NCBI RefSeq assembly: GCF_900111365.1
Contig: NZ_FOGZ01000019.1
Location: 1 to 63,590, forward strand
Source of the DNA: Propionibacterium cyclohexanicum
GTDB lineage: Bacteria > Actinomycetota > Actinomycetes > Propionibacteriales > Propionibacteriaceae
Length of the DNA: 63,590 bases
Reading direction: 5' to 3'
Shown: piece by piece, positions 40,383 to 50,266 of the stretch
Layout of the letters: every line of letters starts with the position of its first letter
How positions within the stretch are numbered: the first letter of the stretch is position 1
Notes under the pieces: generated by a model
What the model was told of the DNA's origin: nothing
Databases searched by the model: none
What the model saw: only the letters and a program-made list of their open reading frames with translations
Position numbers and translations under genes: made by a program

Positions 40383-42050
40383 TCAGGACAGCCCGGTGAT
40401 GTGACCGTCCTCGTCGATGTCCATGCCCACGGCGGCAGGCACCTTCGGCAGTCCCGGCATCGTGAGGATGTCGCCGGTCAAGGCCACGACGAACCCGGCA
40501 CCGGCACGCAGTACCAGCTGGCGCACGGTGATCTCGAAGCCGCGCGGCGCGCCGAGCTTGGCTGGATCGTCGCTGAATGAGTACTGGGTCTTGGCCAGGC
40601 AGACGGGCAGCGAGCCAAAGCCCAGGCGCGTGAGATTCTCCAGCTGGCGCTGGGCGCGGGGCGAGAAATTCACGGCGTCGGCACGATAGATTTCGCGTGC
40701 CACGGTCTCGATCTTCTCGCGCAGACCCAGCTCGGAGCTGTAGAGCCGGTGATAGTGGTGAGGCCTCTCGCAGACCTCGACGACCGCCCTGGCCATCTCG
40801 AGACCACCCCTGGAGCCCTTCTCGAAGACCTCTGCCGTGACCACCTGCACGCCCAGACGGGCACACCGCTCCCGCACCAGGGCTATCTCGGCGTCCGTGT
40901 CGTCGGGGAATCGGTTCAGTGCCACCAGCGTGTTGACGCCGTACTTGTCCAGGTTCTCCAGATGCTGCTCAAGATTGGCCATCCCGGCATCGAGGGCGAC
41001 CAGATTCTCCTGGGACAGCTCGGCGCGCGGCACGCCGCCGTTGTACTTGAGGGCATGGACAGTGGCCACGAGCACCACCGCATCGGGGGCCACCCCGGCA
41101 GAGGGGCAGACGATGTCGAGGAACTTCTCGGCACCGAGGTCGGCGCCGAATCCCGCCTCGGTCACGGTGTAGTCGGCAAGCTTGAGGGCCATCCGGGTGG
41201 CCAGCGCGGAATTGCAGCCGTGCGCGATATTCGCGAACGGACCGCCGTGGATGATCGCCGGGGTGTTCTCGACGGTCTGCACGAGATTCGGCTTGATCGC
41301 ATCCTTGAGCAGCATGGCCATCGCCCCGACTGCCTGCAGGTCGGTGGCGGTCACCGGGTCACGGTCGGGCGTATAGGCCACCACCATGCGCCCCAGCCTC
41401 TCCTTGAGGTCCTTGATTCCGCTGGTCAGGCACAGAATCGCCATGACCTCGCTGGCCACGGTGATCTCGAAGCCACCCTGGCGCGGGATCCCATCGGTGC
41501 GTCGGCCCAGCCCGATGAGCACCGATCGCAGCGCGCGATCGTTCATGTCGACCACTCGGCGCAGCACGACGCGCTGCGGGTCGATGCCCAGCGGATTGCC
41601 GCGGAACAGCGAGTTGTCGAGCATTGCCGCGAGCAGATTGTTCGCGGCACCGATGGCGTTGAAGTCGCCGGTGAAGTGCAGATTGATGTCCTCCATGGGG
41701 AGCACCTGGGAGTACCCCCCGCCTGCTGCGCCGCCCTTGAGCCCGAAGCATGGGCCCAGGGATGGCTCTCGCAGCGCGCTGATGGCGTTCTTGCCGATCG
41801 CGTTGAGCGCCATGGACAGCCCCACGTTCATCGTGGTCTTGCCCTCGCCGGCCGGTGTCGGGTTGATCGCAGTGACGAGCACGAGTTTGCCGTTGGGTCG
41901 GTCCTTGAGCCGGTCGAGCAGGGTCAGCGAGAGCTTGGCCTTGTCACGCCCGTAAGGCTCGTACTCGCTCTCGTCGATTCCCAGATCGGCGGCGATCCGG
42001 GAGATCGGAGCCAAGGTGGCCTGCTGGGCGATCTCGACATCGGATTTCAT
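40383..42050 (-). CDS. fhs: Formate-tetrahydrofolate ligase
   Basis: A 555-residue enzyme that makes 10-formyl-THF from formate, THF and ATP, feeding purine synthesis. The P-loop TPAGEGKTT is at residues 65-73. [22 protein letters not shown] follows, as do [16 protein letters not shown] and the C-terminal [18 protein letters not shown] 42050 gives the family's usual length and N-terminus ([11 protein letters not shown]); an upstream extension to 42131 has no support. Its presence beside scattered pur genes suits one-carbon supply. Confidence 0.95.
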   Translation of the reverse strand: MKSDVEIAQQATLAPISRIAADLGIDESEYEPYGRDKAKLSLTLLDRLKDRPNGKLVLVTAINPTPAGEGKTTMNVGLSMALNAIGKNAISALREPSLGPCFGLKGGAAGGGYSQVLPMEDINLHFTGDFNAIGAANNLLAAMLDNSLFRGNPLGIDPQRVVLRRVVDMNDRALRSVLIGLGRRTDGIPRQGGFEITVASEVMAILCLTSGIKDLKERLGRMVVAYTPDRDPVTATDLQAVGAMAMLLKDAIKPNLVQTVENTPAIIHGGPFANIAHGCNSALATRMALKLADYTVTEAGFGADLGAEKFLDIVCPSAGVAPDAVVLVATVHALKYNGGVPRAELSQENLVALDAGMANLEQHLENLDKYGVNTLVALNRFPDDTDAEIALVRERCARLGVQVVTAEVFEKGSRGGLEMARAVVEVCERPHHYHRLYSSELGLREKIETVAREIYRADAVNFSPRAQRQLENLTRLGFGSLPVCLAKTQYSFSDDPAKLGAPRGFEITVRQLVLRAGAGFVVALTGDILTMPGLPKVPAAVGMDIDEDGHITGLS

Positions 42051-42182
42051 CAGGCACACTCTCCCAGTTCCTCGTGACAACCAACCCATTGATGCACATC
42101 GGTTCGGTGCCCGGCGCGGCACCGCTCCCACTACTCGGACGCCGCTGCGCCCAGGTCATTGCGACGACGACGCACTGCCCCG

Positions 42183-42596
42183 CTATTGTGGCGCGGCGCC
42201 GCCATCCGCGCGCGATGCCCGCCACGCGGCGACAGTGGCCTCCACATCGAGCAGCGAGGTGATGACCCTCGGGTGGGCGCCGGCGTCGAGGTTCGATGCC
42301 TTGATCGCCTCGTTGAGCGCCACGACGATCTCCCGGGCCTGCTGTTCGTCGCGCACCCCTGCCAAGCTCTGGGCGATGCGCTCCTTGGCGCGCCGCACCT
42401 GCAGCGGCGCAGGCAGCGTGTCGCCGAGATCCTCGCGTTCGAGCCGCGAGAGAATCCACGGCTTCTCGGCGCCCGGGCGGCCGAGATGGACCGGTTTGCC
42501 GCTCAGCGGATTGTGGTCGAATTCGCCGCGTTCGATGGCCTCGCGCACGATTCGGTCCACATAGCTCTCGAAGCGTCCGGGCTGCTCGTCCTCCAT
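42183..42596 (-). CDS. DUF1992 (DnaJ-C28-like) protein
   Basis: A 137-residue protein starting at ATG 42596 with GGGGAG upstream. It has the DUF1992 pattern: YVDRIVREAIERGEFDHNPLSGKPV, then PWILSRLEREDLGDTLPAPL, then RRAKERIAQSLAGV. The family is the conserved domain of DNAJC28 homologues; its biochemical role is unknown. It lies 44 bp downstream of the M20 peptidase on the same strand and may be co-transcribed. Confidence 0.85.
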   Translation of the reverse strand: MEDEQPGRFESYVDRIVREAIERGEFDHNPLSGKPVHLGRPGAEKPWILSRLEREDLGDTLPAPLQVRRAKERIAQSLAGVRDEQQAREIVVALNEAIKASNLDAGAHPRVITSLLDVEATVAAWRASRADGGAAPQ

Positions 42597-42640
42597 GGCC
42601 CATCTCCCCTCGGCCAGCCCCGGCTGCGGCCGGCCGGCGC

Positions 42641-43987
42641 TCAGCGCGCCAGCCTGTCGAGCAGCAGTGCCTCTGCGATGGCGCCCTTCGACCAGTCGCC
42701 CAGATGCAGCGATTCGTCGATGCCGTGCATCCGCGAGTGCGGATCCGACACGGCGGTGCCGAGAATGGTGGCCTGCGGGAAGGCCTGCTGGAAGCTGGCG
42801 ATCATGCCGATGGAGCCGCCGGTGCCGGTGAGCACGGGCTCCACGCCCCAGGCGCGCGTATAGGCAGAGAATGCCTGCTCGCAGATCGGGCCCTCGAAGG
42901 GCAACTGCGAGGGATTGTTCGCCTCGGCGTTCGAGCAGTTCACCTGAACACCCCATGGGGCGTTCACCCTGAGATGCTCGAAGAGCCGGTCGCGGGCGTT
43001 CTCCTGGGTGTCACCGGGCGCGATACGCAGACTGATCCGGGCCCTGGCCGAGGCAATGAGCACATTCGAGCTGAGCGCGATGGGTGTGGTGTCCAGACCG
43101 ATGATGCTCAGGGAGGGCTTCATCCACATGCGATCGACTGGCGAGTCGTCGCCGATGAACTGCACCCCCTCCAACAGACCGGTCTCGGCGCGCAACCGTT
43201 CCTCGGGATAGTCGAGTTGCTCGGCGGCCCGCCCGCTCACCAGCCCCTTGACGGCCACATTGCCCCGCTCGTCGTGCAGCGTCGCGAGCAGCCGGCACAG
43301 CGCAGTGAGCGCATCGGGCACCACTCCCCCGTACTCCCCGGAGTGGATGGCATGGTCGAGTGATCGCACCTCGACGACACAGTCCACGACGCCACGCAGC
43401 GAGGTGGTGAAGGCCGGCTGGCCGACATCCCAGTTCCCGCAGTCGCAGATGAGATAGGCATCGGCTTCCAGCTCGTCGCGGTGGGCGGCGAGCAGGGCGT
43501 CGAGGGTGGGCGAGCCGATCTCCTCCTCCCCCTCGAACAGCAAGGTCACCCCCACTGGCGGTTTGCCGTCGAAGGCGCGCAGGGCAGCCAGATGCAGGCC
43601 CAGGCCGCCCTTGTCGTCGGCGGTTCCCCGCCCGTACAGCCGTTCACCGCGCTGCACGGCCACGAAGGGTTCGGTCTGCCACAGCGCCACCTCGCCGGTT
43701 GGCTGCACGTCGTAGTGGGAGTACAGACACACTGTCGGCTTGCCCTCGGGGGCCGGCCAGTGGGCCAGCACGGCCGGTTTGCCGCCGGCCTGGATGAGGC
43801 GCACGTCGTCCCAGCCGAGCAGCTTGATGAGCCCGACGAGGGTGTCCGCCATGCGGTTCACATCCTCGCCGTGCTGAGCCTGTGAGCTCACCGAGGCGAT
43901 GGAGATCATGTCGCGCAGGTCGTCGAGGGTCTGCGGCAGCGCGGCGTGCACTGCGTCGATGATGTCCTGGTCCCTGTCCTGAGTCAC
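42641..43987 (-). CDS. M20-family dipeptidase
   Basis: A 448-residue metallopeptidase with zinc ligands in YSHYDVQP, GRGTADDKGG, FEGEEEIGS and a late H-containing motif. The dimerisation lid domain lies between, and the carnosinase-like M20 group fits best. Start: AGGGAG abuts ATG 43993, leaving no spacer, whereas GTG 43987 lies 6 nt after it, so GTG is chosen (N-terminus VTQDRDQDIIDAV). It follows purL's promoter-distal end, 76 bp from the purL stop, on the same strand. Confidence 0.88.
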   Translation of the reverse strand: MTQDRDQDIIDAVHAALPQTLDDLRDMISIASVSSQAQHGEDVNRMADTLVGLIKLLGWDDVRLIQAGGKPAVLAHWPAPEGKPTVCLYSHYDVQPTGEVALWQTEPFVAVQRGERLYGRGTADDKGGLGLHLAALRAFDGKPPVGVTLLFEGEEEIGSPTLDALLAAHRDELEADAYLICDCGNWDVGQPAFTTSLRGVVDCVVEVRSLDHAIHSGEYGGVVPDALTALCRLLATLHDERGNVAVKGLVSGRAAEQLDYPEERLRAETGLLEGVQFIGDDSPVDRMWMKPSLSIIGLDTTPIALSSNVLIASARARISLRIAPGDTQENARDRLFEHLRVNAPWGVQVNCSNAEANNPSQLPFEGPICEQAFSAYTRAWGVEPVLTGTGGSIGMIASFQQAFPQATILGTAVSDPHSRMHGIDESLHLGDWSKGAIAEALLLDRLAR

Positions 43988-44063
43988 TGGCATCTCCCTG
44001 ATCCGAAGGACTGTTGAATTCGTCGAGTGGCCGCCGGGCCCACGGACACGGCGGCAGCGGGCG

Positions 44064-46328
44064 TCACACCGCCTGCATGGCAGCCGGGATGGGCCGCGAC
44101 CAGGCCTCGCGCAGCTCATCGAGAGTCACGCTGAACAGCCCCTGCACCTCGACAGCGCTGGCCTCGCTCACCTCGCCGATGCGCGCCAGAGGCACCCCGG
44201 CTGCCGCACAGTCGCTGGCGAAGTCCTCGAAGCCGCGGGCAGGCAGGGATACCAGCACACGGGCCGGGGTCTCGCTGAACAACTGCGCGCACGCGTCGAG
44301 CTCCCCGGGCAGGCGCACCGTGGCACCCAGCCCATTGCGCAGGCAGGATTCCACGAGTGCCACGGCTAGTCCTCCCTCGGACAGATCGTGGGCGCTGCTC
44401 AGCACTCCGCCGGCTGCCGCACCGCGCAGCAGGCCGGCCAGCTTCCGCTCGGCATCGAAGTCCGGGAAGGGGGGCAGGCCACCGAGATGGTGGTCGAAGA
44501 GCACATCCTCCCAGGCCGAGCCACCGAGCTCCTGCTTCGTGATACCCAGCAGGACGATCGCGTCGCCCGGCTGGGAGAATCCCTGCGCCAGACGCTGGCG
44601 GACATCGTCAATGACACCGAGCATGCCGACCAGCGGGGTGGGCATGATGTTGGCCCCATCGGTCTGGTTGTAGAAGCTCACATTTCCGCCGGTCACCGGC
44701 ACGCCGAGCGCGGTGCAGCCGTCGACCAGGCCCTTGATGGCCTCGACGAACTGCCACATCACCTCGGGGTCCTCCGGGGATCCGAAATTGAGGCAGTCGG
44801 TGATGGCCACCGGCTCGGCGCCGCTCGCAGCCACATTGCGGTAGCTCTCGCACAGCGCCAGCTGCGCCCCGAGATAGGGGTTGAGATAGGCATAACGCCC
44901 ATTCGCGTCGGTGGCCAGCGCCACACCGAGATTGGTCTGCTCGTCGATACGGATCATTCCGGCGTCCTCGGGCTGGGCCAGCACGGAATTGCCCCGGACG
45001 AAGCGGTCGTACTGATCGGTGACCCAGCTCTTGTCGGCGATGTTGGGCGAGCCCAGCACCTTGAGCAGGGCATCCGCCAGCTCCTGGCCATCCTCGGCGC
45101 GGGGCAGGTTGTTCGCGTGATCGGCATTGACGCGGTCGAGCCATTCGGGGCGGCGCTGAGGGCGGTCGTAGGTGGGCGAGTCGTGCGCCACGGTCTTCGG
45201 ATCGACGTCGACGATGGTCTCACCGTGCCAGTCGATGACGAGCCGATCGTCCTCGGTGACCTCGCCGATGATGGTGGCCTGGACCTCCCACTTCTTGCAG
45301 ATGTCCATGAAGCGCTCGACGTCGCCCGGCTCGACGACGGCCATCATGCGCTCCTGCGATTCGCTCATGAGGATCTCCTCAGGAGTCATCGTGGGGTCGC
45401 GCAGGGGCACCAGATCGAGCTCGCAATGCATGCCGCCGTCACCGGCCGAGGCCAGCTCACTGGTGGCGCAGCTGATGCCGGCCGCCCCGAAGTCCTGGAG
45501 GGCGGTGACCACCCCGGCATGGAAGAGCTCCAGGGTGCACTCGATGAGCAGTTTCTCCATGAAGGGGTCACCCACCTGCACGCTGGGGCGCTTGCCGGGG
45601 CCGTCGGCCTCGAAGGTCTCGGAGGCCAGCACCGACGCACCGCCGATCCCATCGGCGCCGGTGGCCGCACCGAACAGGATCACCTGATTGCCCTCGCCGG
45701 TGGCCTTCGCGAAGTGCAGGTCCTCATGGCGCATCACGCCGACACACAGCGCGTTGACCAGCGGGTTCCCGTAGTAGCTGGCGTCGAATCCGAGCTCCCC
45801 GCCGATATTGGGCAGGCCCAGGCAGTTTCCGTAGCCACCGACCCCGGCGACGATGCCGGGCAGCACCCGCTGGGTGTCGGGGGCATCCAGCGGACCGAAA
45901 CGCAGCGAGTCCATGCAGGCGATCGGGCGAGCCCCCATCGCCATGATGTCGCGAACGATGCCGCCGACGCCTGTCGCCGCACCCTGATAGGGCTCGACAT
46001 AGCTCGGGTGGTTGTGCGATTCGGCCTTGAAGGTGACGGCATAGCCCTGGCCGATGTCGACCGCCCCGGCATTGTCACCGATGCCGGCCAGCAGCGGCCC
46101 GCGGGGCGTGACCTGGGGCAGGGCGGAGAAGCGCTTGAGATGCAGCTTGCTCGACTTGTAGGAGCAGTGCTCGGACCACATCACCGAGTACATGGCCAGC
46201 TCCGCACCGGTGGGGCGACGCCCGAGTAGCGTGCGGATCTGGGCATACTCGTCGGCCTTGAGCCCGAGATCCGACCAGGGCTGGGCCGCATCAGGCGTCG
46301 TGCGGGCATTCTCTACGGTGTCAACCAC
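44064..46328 (-). CDS. purL: Phosphoribosylformylglycinamidine synthase subunit II
   Basis: A 754-residue small-type PurL, the ATP-dependent amidotransferase core that acts with PurS and PurQ in step four of purine synthesis. Conserved blocks include [67 protein letters not shown] and [14 protein letters not shown]. The start is GTG 46328; TAGATT (46335-46340) ends 6 nt before it without a ribosome binding site. Its partners purS and purQ lie 15 kb away in the same orientation. Confidence 0.96.
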   Translation of the reverse strand: MVDTVENARTTPDAAQPWSDLGLKADEYAQIRTLLGRRPTGAELAMYSVMWSEHCSYKSSKLHLKRFSALPQVTPRGPLLAGIGDNAGAVDIGQGYAVTFKAESHNHPSYVEPYQGAATGVGGIVRDIMAMGARPIACMDSLRFGPLDAPDTQRVLPGIVAGVGGYGNCLGLPNIGGELGFDASYYGNPLVNALCVGVMRHEDLHFAKATGEGNQVILFGAATGADGIGGASVLASETFEADGPGKRPSVQVGDPFMEKLLIECTLELFHAGVVTALQDFGAAGISCATSELASAGDGGMHCELDLVPLRDPTMTPEEILMSESQERMMAVVEPGDVERFMDICKKWEVQATIIGEVTEDDRLVIDWHGETIVDVDPKTVAHDSPTYDRPQRRPEWLDRVNADHANNLPRAEDGQELADALLKVLGSPNIADKSWVTDQYDRFVRGNSVLAQPEDAGMIRIDEQTNLGVALATDANGRYAYLNPYLGAQLALCESYRNVAASGAEPVAITDCLNFGSPEDPEVMWQFVEAIKGLVDGCTALGVPVTGGNVSFYNQTDGANIMPTPLVGMLGVIDDVRQRLAQGFSQPGDAIVLLGITKQELGGSAWEDVLFDHHLGGLPPFPDFDAERKLAGLLRGAAAGGVLSSAHDLSEGGLAVALVESCLRNGLGATVRLPGELDACAQLFSETPARVLVSLPARGFEDFASDCAAAGVPLARIGEVSEASAVEVQGLFSVTLDELREAWSRPIPAAMQAV

Positions 46329-46334
46329 GCCAAC

Positions 46335-46340
46335 AATCTA
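46335..46340 (-). promoter_or_regulatory. -10-like hexamer TAGATT of purL, leaderless arrangement
   Basis: On the minus strand TAGATT is followed by GTTGGC and the GTG start. No Shine-Dalgarno is present. Same layout as purF and purS. Confidence 0.5.
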
Positions 46341-46429
46341 TCGTGCAGCGCCCCAGGGCCTTCGGCGTGCATCCGTGGTGGGATCCTGCGGGGACAACGG
46401 GACCAGGGGTCGAGAGGGACAGGGAAGGA

Positions 46430-46846
46430 ATGCAGGTGAAGATCTTCGAACTGGCCGCAGTGGCCTTCCTGCGCGGCCACGAGGTGCTCAACGTCCGCAA
46501 GTCGGGAACCGACCATGTCATCCTGCCCGGCGGAAAGATCGAGGCGGGCGAGAGCCCGCTGGACTGCGCGGTGCGCGAGACACGCGAGGAGCTGGGGCTG
46601 CGCGTCGAGCGTGCGGAGTTGAGCCGGCTGGGCACTTTCACGGCCGCGGCCGCCAACCACGATGCGGACGCGATCCACTGCACGGTCTTCCTCGCCGACT
46701 GGCCTCGCAGCGCCACAGCAGTGCCCGATCACGAAATCGCCGACTACGAATGGACAGATCTGCTGAACTGTCGCGAGGATCCCCGGCAGGCCCCGCTGCT
46801 CATCGACCACGTCCTCCCGGCGCTGGAGGCTCGCGGGCTCATCTGA
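46430..46846 (+). CDS. NUDIX hydrolase
   Basis: A 138-residue protein whose NUDIX box, GGKIEAGESPLDCAVRETRE followed by ELGL, is complete (GX5EX7REUXEEXGU). It probably hydrolyses a nucleoside diphosphate derivative; specificity is not visible. AAGGA directly abuts ATG 46430, and GTG 46436 lies 6 nt after it, so GTG may be the real start, as at the M20 gene. It is divergent from purL and 63 bp from the convergent dehydrogenase. Confidence 0.86.
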   Translation: MQVKIFELAAVAFLRGHEVLNVRKSGTDHVILPGGKIEAGESPLDCAVRETREELGLRVERAELSRLGTFTAAAANHDADAIHCTVFLADWPRSATAVPDHEIADYEWTDLLNCREDPRQAPLLIDHVLPALEARGLI

Positions 46847-46909
46847 GCGGCCCGAATGATGGCCGGGTGTCGCCTGAGATCGTGGCTCCTCATGTCCTCG
46901 GTGGTGTCT

Positions 46910-47944
46910 TCATGCTCCGGGTGGTGTCCTCGCGCCGTCCATGCCCAAGAGATAGCTCTGCACGACAGTCAGATTCTGCTCCCCGAATCCCGCGGCGACC
47001 AGGGCGCTGAAGATCTCACCCAGCCTGTCGGCAAGTGGGGTGAAGGTGGCGCAGTCCTGGTCAATCTGCCGGGCAAAAGCCAGATCTTTCACCATGAACT
47101 TCGCCGGGCCGCTCGGACGGTGGTCATGGTGGACGAGGCGGTCCCTGCTGATCTCCAGCAGCCGGCTACCGGCATAGCCGTCCTGCAGCAGATCGAGCAG
47201 CGCGCCCAGATCGAGCCCGCAGCGTTCGGCGAGCACGGCTGCCTCGCCCAGGGCCTCCACCGTCGCGGCAACGATCATCTGGTTGCAGGCCTTGGCCACC
47301 TGTCCCGAGCCCAGCGGGCCAAGGTGGACGGGACGCCCGAAGGAAGCCAGCAGCGGCTTCACGGGACCGACGTCCTCCGCTGCCCCGCCCACCATGACGG
47401 CCAGTGTTCCTGCCGCGGCACCCTCGACACCGCCGGAAACCGGCGCGTCCACGAGACGGACGCGTCCGGCGCTGCTCTCGCGCACCTCGGCGTCGAGCTG
47501 GCGCAGCCCGATCGGCGAGACACTCGAACTGATGACGATGGTGGCCCGGGCGCCCGAGTCCTCGAATCCTGCGAGCAGGCCGTGGGGTCCGGCGAGCACC
47601 TCGCGCACCTGAGGCAGGTCGGGCACCATGAACACGACGACCTCGCAGCATGCTGCCAGCGAGCGCGCATCCTCATGCCAGCGCACACCTGGCCCGATCG
47701 TGTGGGCAACGTCGATCCGGTGGCGGGCGCTCACATTGAGACAACGCGGGGGTGTGCCCTCCGACAAGGCGAGATGGAGGTGACGTGCCATCGGCAGGCC
47801 CATCGCACCCAGACCGATGAAACCCACCTGTCCGTCGGCTATCTGTTCCCGGGTTGTGCACTCCTGGTGCGTGGACTCGCCTGACTTCTGTTCCTGGGTG
47901 CTGTGTGTTTCCTGGGGGCTCCTGGGTCGGCTCTGACCAGTCAT
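46910..47944 (-). CDS. NAD-binding beta-hydroxyacid dehydrogenase (HIBADH/tartronate semialdehyde reductase family)
   Basis: A 344-residue dehydrogenase with a Rossmann motif VGFIGLGAMGLPMARHL (about residues 40-56), the substrate motif VDAPVSGGVEGAAAGTLAVMVGG and a catalytic-Lys region GSGQVAKACNQMIV. The first 36 residues are low-complexity Gln/Ser/Thr and unusual, so the true start may be further in. It diverges from the 2-hydroxyacid dehydrogenase and shares the operator region at 47963-47996, which puts it in the IclR-linked sugar-acid cluster. Confidence 0.85.
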   Translation of the reverse strand: MTGQSRPRSPQETHSTQEQKSGESTHQECTTREQIADGQVGFIGLGAMGLPMARHLHLALSEGTPPRCLNVSARHRIDVAHTIGPGVRWHEDARSLAACCEVVVFMVPDLPQVREVLAGPHGLLAGFEDSGARATIVISSSVSPIGLRQLDAEVRESSAGRVRLVDAPVSGGVEGAAAGTLAVMVGGAAEDVGPVKPLLASFGRPVHLGPLGSGQVAKACNQMIVAATVEALGEAAVLAERCGLDLGALLDLLQDGYAGSRLLEISRDRLVHHDHRPSGPAKFMVKDLAFARQIDQDCATFTPLADRLGEIFSALVAAGFGEQNLTVVQSYLLGMDGARTPPGA

Positions 47945-47962
47945 GCCCCCAGCCTAAAACAC

Positions 47963-48014
47963 GTTCAGCTGAAAAAATATCATTCACTCAGGTGAACGGT
48001 CTCGCTATAGTCGT
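47963..48014. promoter_or_regulatory. Operator palindromes in the divergent dehydrogenase promoter
   Basis: TTCAGCTGAA (47964-47973) is a perfect palindrome. TTCAC-TCAG-GTGAA (47983-47996) is a second dyad with a similar half-site. Between them is an A/T-rich stretch unusual for this genome. CTATAG/TATAGT around 48005-48011 looks like the -10 of the rightward gene. The IclR regulator encoded at 49196 is the obvious candidate to bind here. Confidence 0.5.
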
Positions 48015-48062
48015 GCCTGACGGTGTCTGCCCCGGGCGCCTATCCCAAGGATGTGATGACTC

Positions 48063-49121
48063 ATGAGTGCGAACAAGAAGCTGCGGGTCGTGGTGGCGAC
48101 CCCTCTCAAGGACGAGCACCTCGCCCTCATCGAGGAGCGCGAGCCCAGGCTCGAGATCGTCAAGGACGACTCCCTGCTGCCCCCGATGCGTTGGGCCGCC
48201 GACTTCTCTGGCGATCCGCACTTCCAGCGCAGCGCGAAACAGCAGCAGGCCTACGAGGCACTCATCGACTCAGCCGAGGTCATCTACGGTCTGCCCGATT
48301 CCAGTGCGGCCGGCCTGGCCCGCGCCGTGCGCGCCAATCCTGGTCTGCGGTGGGTGCAGTTGATGGCGGCTGGTGGCGGCGGGCAGGTGAAGTCGGCAGG
48401 GCTGAGTCGCGAGGAGCTGGATCGCGTCGTCTTCACCACCGGCGCCGGGCCCCATGCCGGCCCGCTGGCCGAATTCGCCCTCTTCGGAATCCTTGCGGGT
48501 GCCAAGGACCTGGTCCGCCTGCAGGCCCAGCAGCGCGAGAAACTGTGGAGCGGCCGCTGGCCGATGCGCGAGCTCGACGAGAGCACGGTGCTGGTGCTCG
48601 GTCTGGGCCACATCGGGCGCGAGGTGGCAGCCAAGGCCAGCGCGCTGGGGATGAGGGTGATCGGCACGAGCCGTCACCTCGGGGTGCAGATTCCGGGCGT
48701 GGACGAGATCGTCGATCCGAGTGACCTCGCCACGGTGATCGGCCGGGTCGATGCGATCGTCAACACCCTGCCCGGCACGGAGGCCACCGCAGGCCTGCTC
48801 AGCGCCGAACTGCTCGATGCCGTGCATCCGGGTACCACAATTGTCTCGGTCGGTCGCGGCACGGTCATCGACGAGGAGGCGCTCGTGGCCGCGTTGCAGC
48901 GCGGGCAAGTCGGGCTGGCCGTCCTCGATGTCTTCGCCACGGAGCCGCTGCCGCAGAACAGCCCGCTGTGGACGCTGCCGAATGCCATCGTCAGCCCTCA
49001 TACCGCGGCCAACAGCCCGAAGGAGGAGCGCCTGATCGCCGAGCTGTTCGCCGAAAACGCAAGACTCTTCCTCGACGGCTTGCCACTCCACAACGTCGTG
49101 GACACCGTCGAGTTCTACTGA
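48063..49121 (+). CDS. D-isomer-specific 2-hydroxyacid dehydrogenase
   Basis: A 352-residue NAD(P)-dependent enzyme with the Rossmann motif VLVLGLGHIGREVAAKA, the NTLPGTEATAGLL helix, SVGRGTVIDEEALVAAL with the catalytic Arg region, and DVFATEPLPQNSPLW...SPHTA with the Glu-His pair. Substrates in this family include glyoxylate, hydroxypyruvate and 2-ketogluconate; the last would fit the neighbouring gluconate and idonate dehydrogenases. An AAGGATG lies upstream of ATG 48063. Confidence 0.88.
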   Translation: MSANKKLRVVVATPLKDEHLALIEEREPRLEIVKDDSLLPPMRWAADFSGDPHFQRSAKQQQAYEALIDSAEVIYGLPDSSAAGLARAVRANPGLRWVQLMAAGGGGQVKSAGLSREELDRVVFTTGAGPHAGPLAEFALFGILAGAKDLVRLQAQQREKLWSGRWPMRELDESTVLVLGLGHIGREVAAKASALGMRVIGTSRHLGVQIPGVDEIVDPSDLATVIGRVDAIVNTLPGTEATAGLLSAELLDAVHPGTTIVSVGRGTVIDEEALVAALQRGQVGLAVLDVFATEPLPQNSPLWTLPNAIVSPHTAANSPKEERLIAELFAENARLFLDGLPLHNVVDTVEFY

Positions 49122-49195
49122 GCCGTCCAGCACACTTCCATCGGGCGGGCCGAGGGGCCGTTGTGCCCCCTCCGTCCTCATCCAGGAGCCCCCAC

Positions 49196-50038
49196 ATGTC
49201 GTCCGCCAGCCCATCTCCCACTAGCCCCTCGTCCAAGAGCAGTTCGTCCAGCCCTGCGCCGGCCGTGAGCCGGGCGGTGAAGATCCTGGCGGTGCTGGCT
49301 GACGCCCATGGTGTGGAGATGTCCCTGGCGGATCTGGCGCGTGCTGTCGGAGCGCCCAAGTCATCGGCTTTCAATGTCTGCTTGGTCCTCGAGGAGGCCC
49401 AGCTCATCAGCCGCCGGGAGTTCGGCTACACCCTGGGGCGGCGCACCGTCGAGCTCGGTGGTGCCTATCTCTCCGGCTTCGACCAGGTGCGCGAGTTCTA
49501 CCGGGTCTGTTCCTCCTCTCCGGTGCTCGCCACGGAGCTCGTCCAGCTCTCGGTGCTCGACGGCACCGATGTCGTCTATCTGGCGCGCCACGAAGGATCG
49601 ACCCCATTGCGGCTGTCGGCGGGGGTGGGCGATCGTTTTCCCGCCTCGGTCACCGCGGTGGGAAATGCCCTGCTCATGGCGCTCTCCCCCGATGATGTCG
49701 CTGCCCGCTATGCCAGCCTGGATGCCCTCCCGGTGCGCACCTCGCGCTCCACGAGGACGGTGGCCGAGCTGCAGGACAAGCTCGCCGCAGCACGGACTCG
49801 GGGCTATGCCCTCGACCGCTCCGAGGTCTTCCCCAATGTCATTGGTATTGCGATGCCTGTCCCGGCCCGCAACCCCGGCGAGAACGCCCTGGCGATCGGG
49901 GTCTCGGTGATCGGCCCGCGGGAGGGTTTCGATGTTCCCCCAGAACAGCTCACCGCCATCGTGGACGCCCTGCGCGAGGCCGTCCGCCAGCTCAGCAATC
50001 CCATGTCTCGTGATGCGCTGCAGGAGTCGCGCGCCTGA
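49196..50038 (+). CDS. IclR-family transcriptional regulator
   Basis: A 280-residue regulator. A Ser/Pro-rich N-terminal 25 residues precede the winged HTH (AVKILAVLADAHGVEMSLADLARAVGAPKSSAFNVCLVL). The C-terminal IclR effector domain shows VQLSVLDGTDVVYLAR, AVGNALLMAL and the late YALDRSEVFPNVIGIAMPV block. ATG 49196 follows AGGAG. It sits inside the sugar-acid cluster between the hydroxyacid dehydrogenase and the transporter and is the likely local regulator. Confidence 0.9.
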   Translation: MSSASPSPTSPSSKSSSSSPAPAVSRAVKILAVLADAHGVEMSLADLARAVGAPKSSAFNVCLVLEEAQLISRREFGYTLGRRTVELGGAYLSGFDQVREFYRVCSSSPVLATELVQLSVLDGTDVVYLARHEGSTPLRLSAGVGDRFPASVTAVGNALLMALSPDDVAARYASLDALPVRTSRSTRTVAELQDKLAAARTRGYALDRSEVFPNVIGIAMPVPARNPGENALAIGVSVIGPREGFDVPPEQLTAIVDALREAVRQLSNPMSRDALQESRA

Positions 50039-50195
50039 TCCGGCGCGGTCTGCTGGCGGGACCGATGTGGCCCTGAAGCACATCCGTGCTGAATGCTCGT
50101 TCAGAACTATGGACACCGTTCACAGTGCTGGATACACTCACGGTGTAACGCGATGACGCGTGACGTGCAGGAGCGCACGCCAGCACAGCGCAATG

Positions 50196-50234
50196 TTTGG
50201 ACAACAGAGCCGTTATTTGGACAACAGAGTCGTT
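50196..50234 (+). repeat. Two direct repeats before the MHS transporter, candidate IclR operators
   Basis: TTTGGACAACAGAGCCGTT (50196-50214) and TTTGGACAACAGAGTCGTT (50216-50234) differ by one base and are spaced 20 bp apart, about two helical turns. They lie 33 bp before the transporter start. Each contains TTGGACA, which could also serve as a -35 element. A regulator binding the same face twice would fit. Confidence 0.6.
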
Positions 50235-50266
50235 CGGCCCATTTCACGTTCTGCAAGGGAGCAGCG

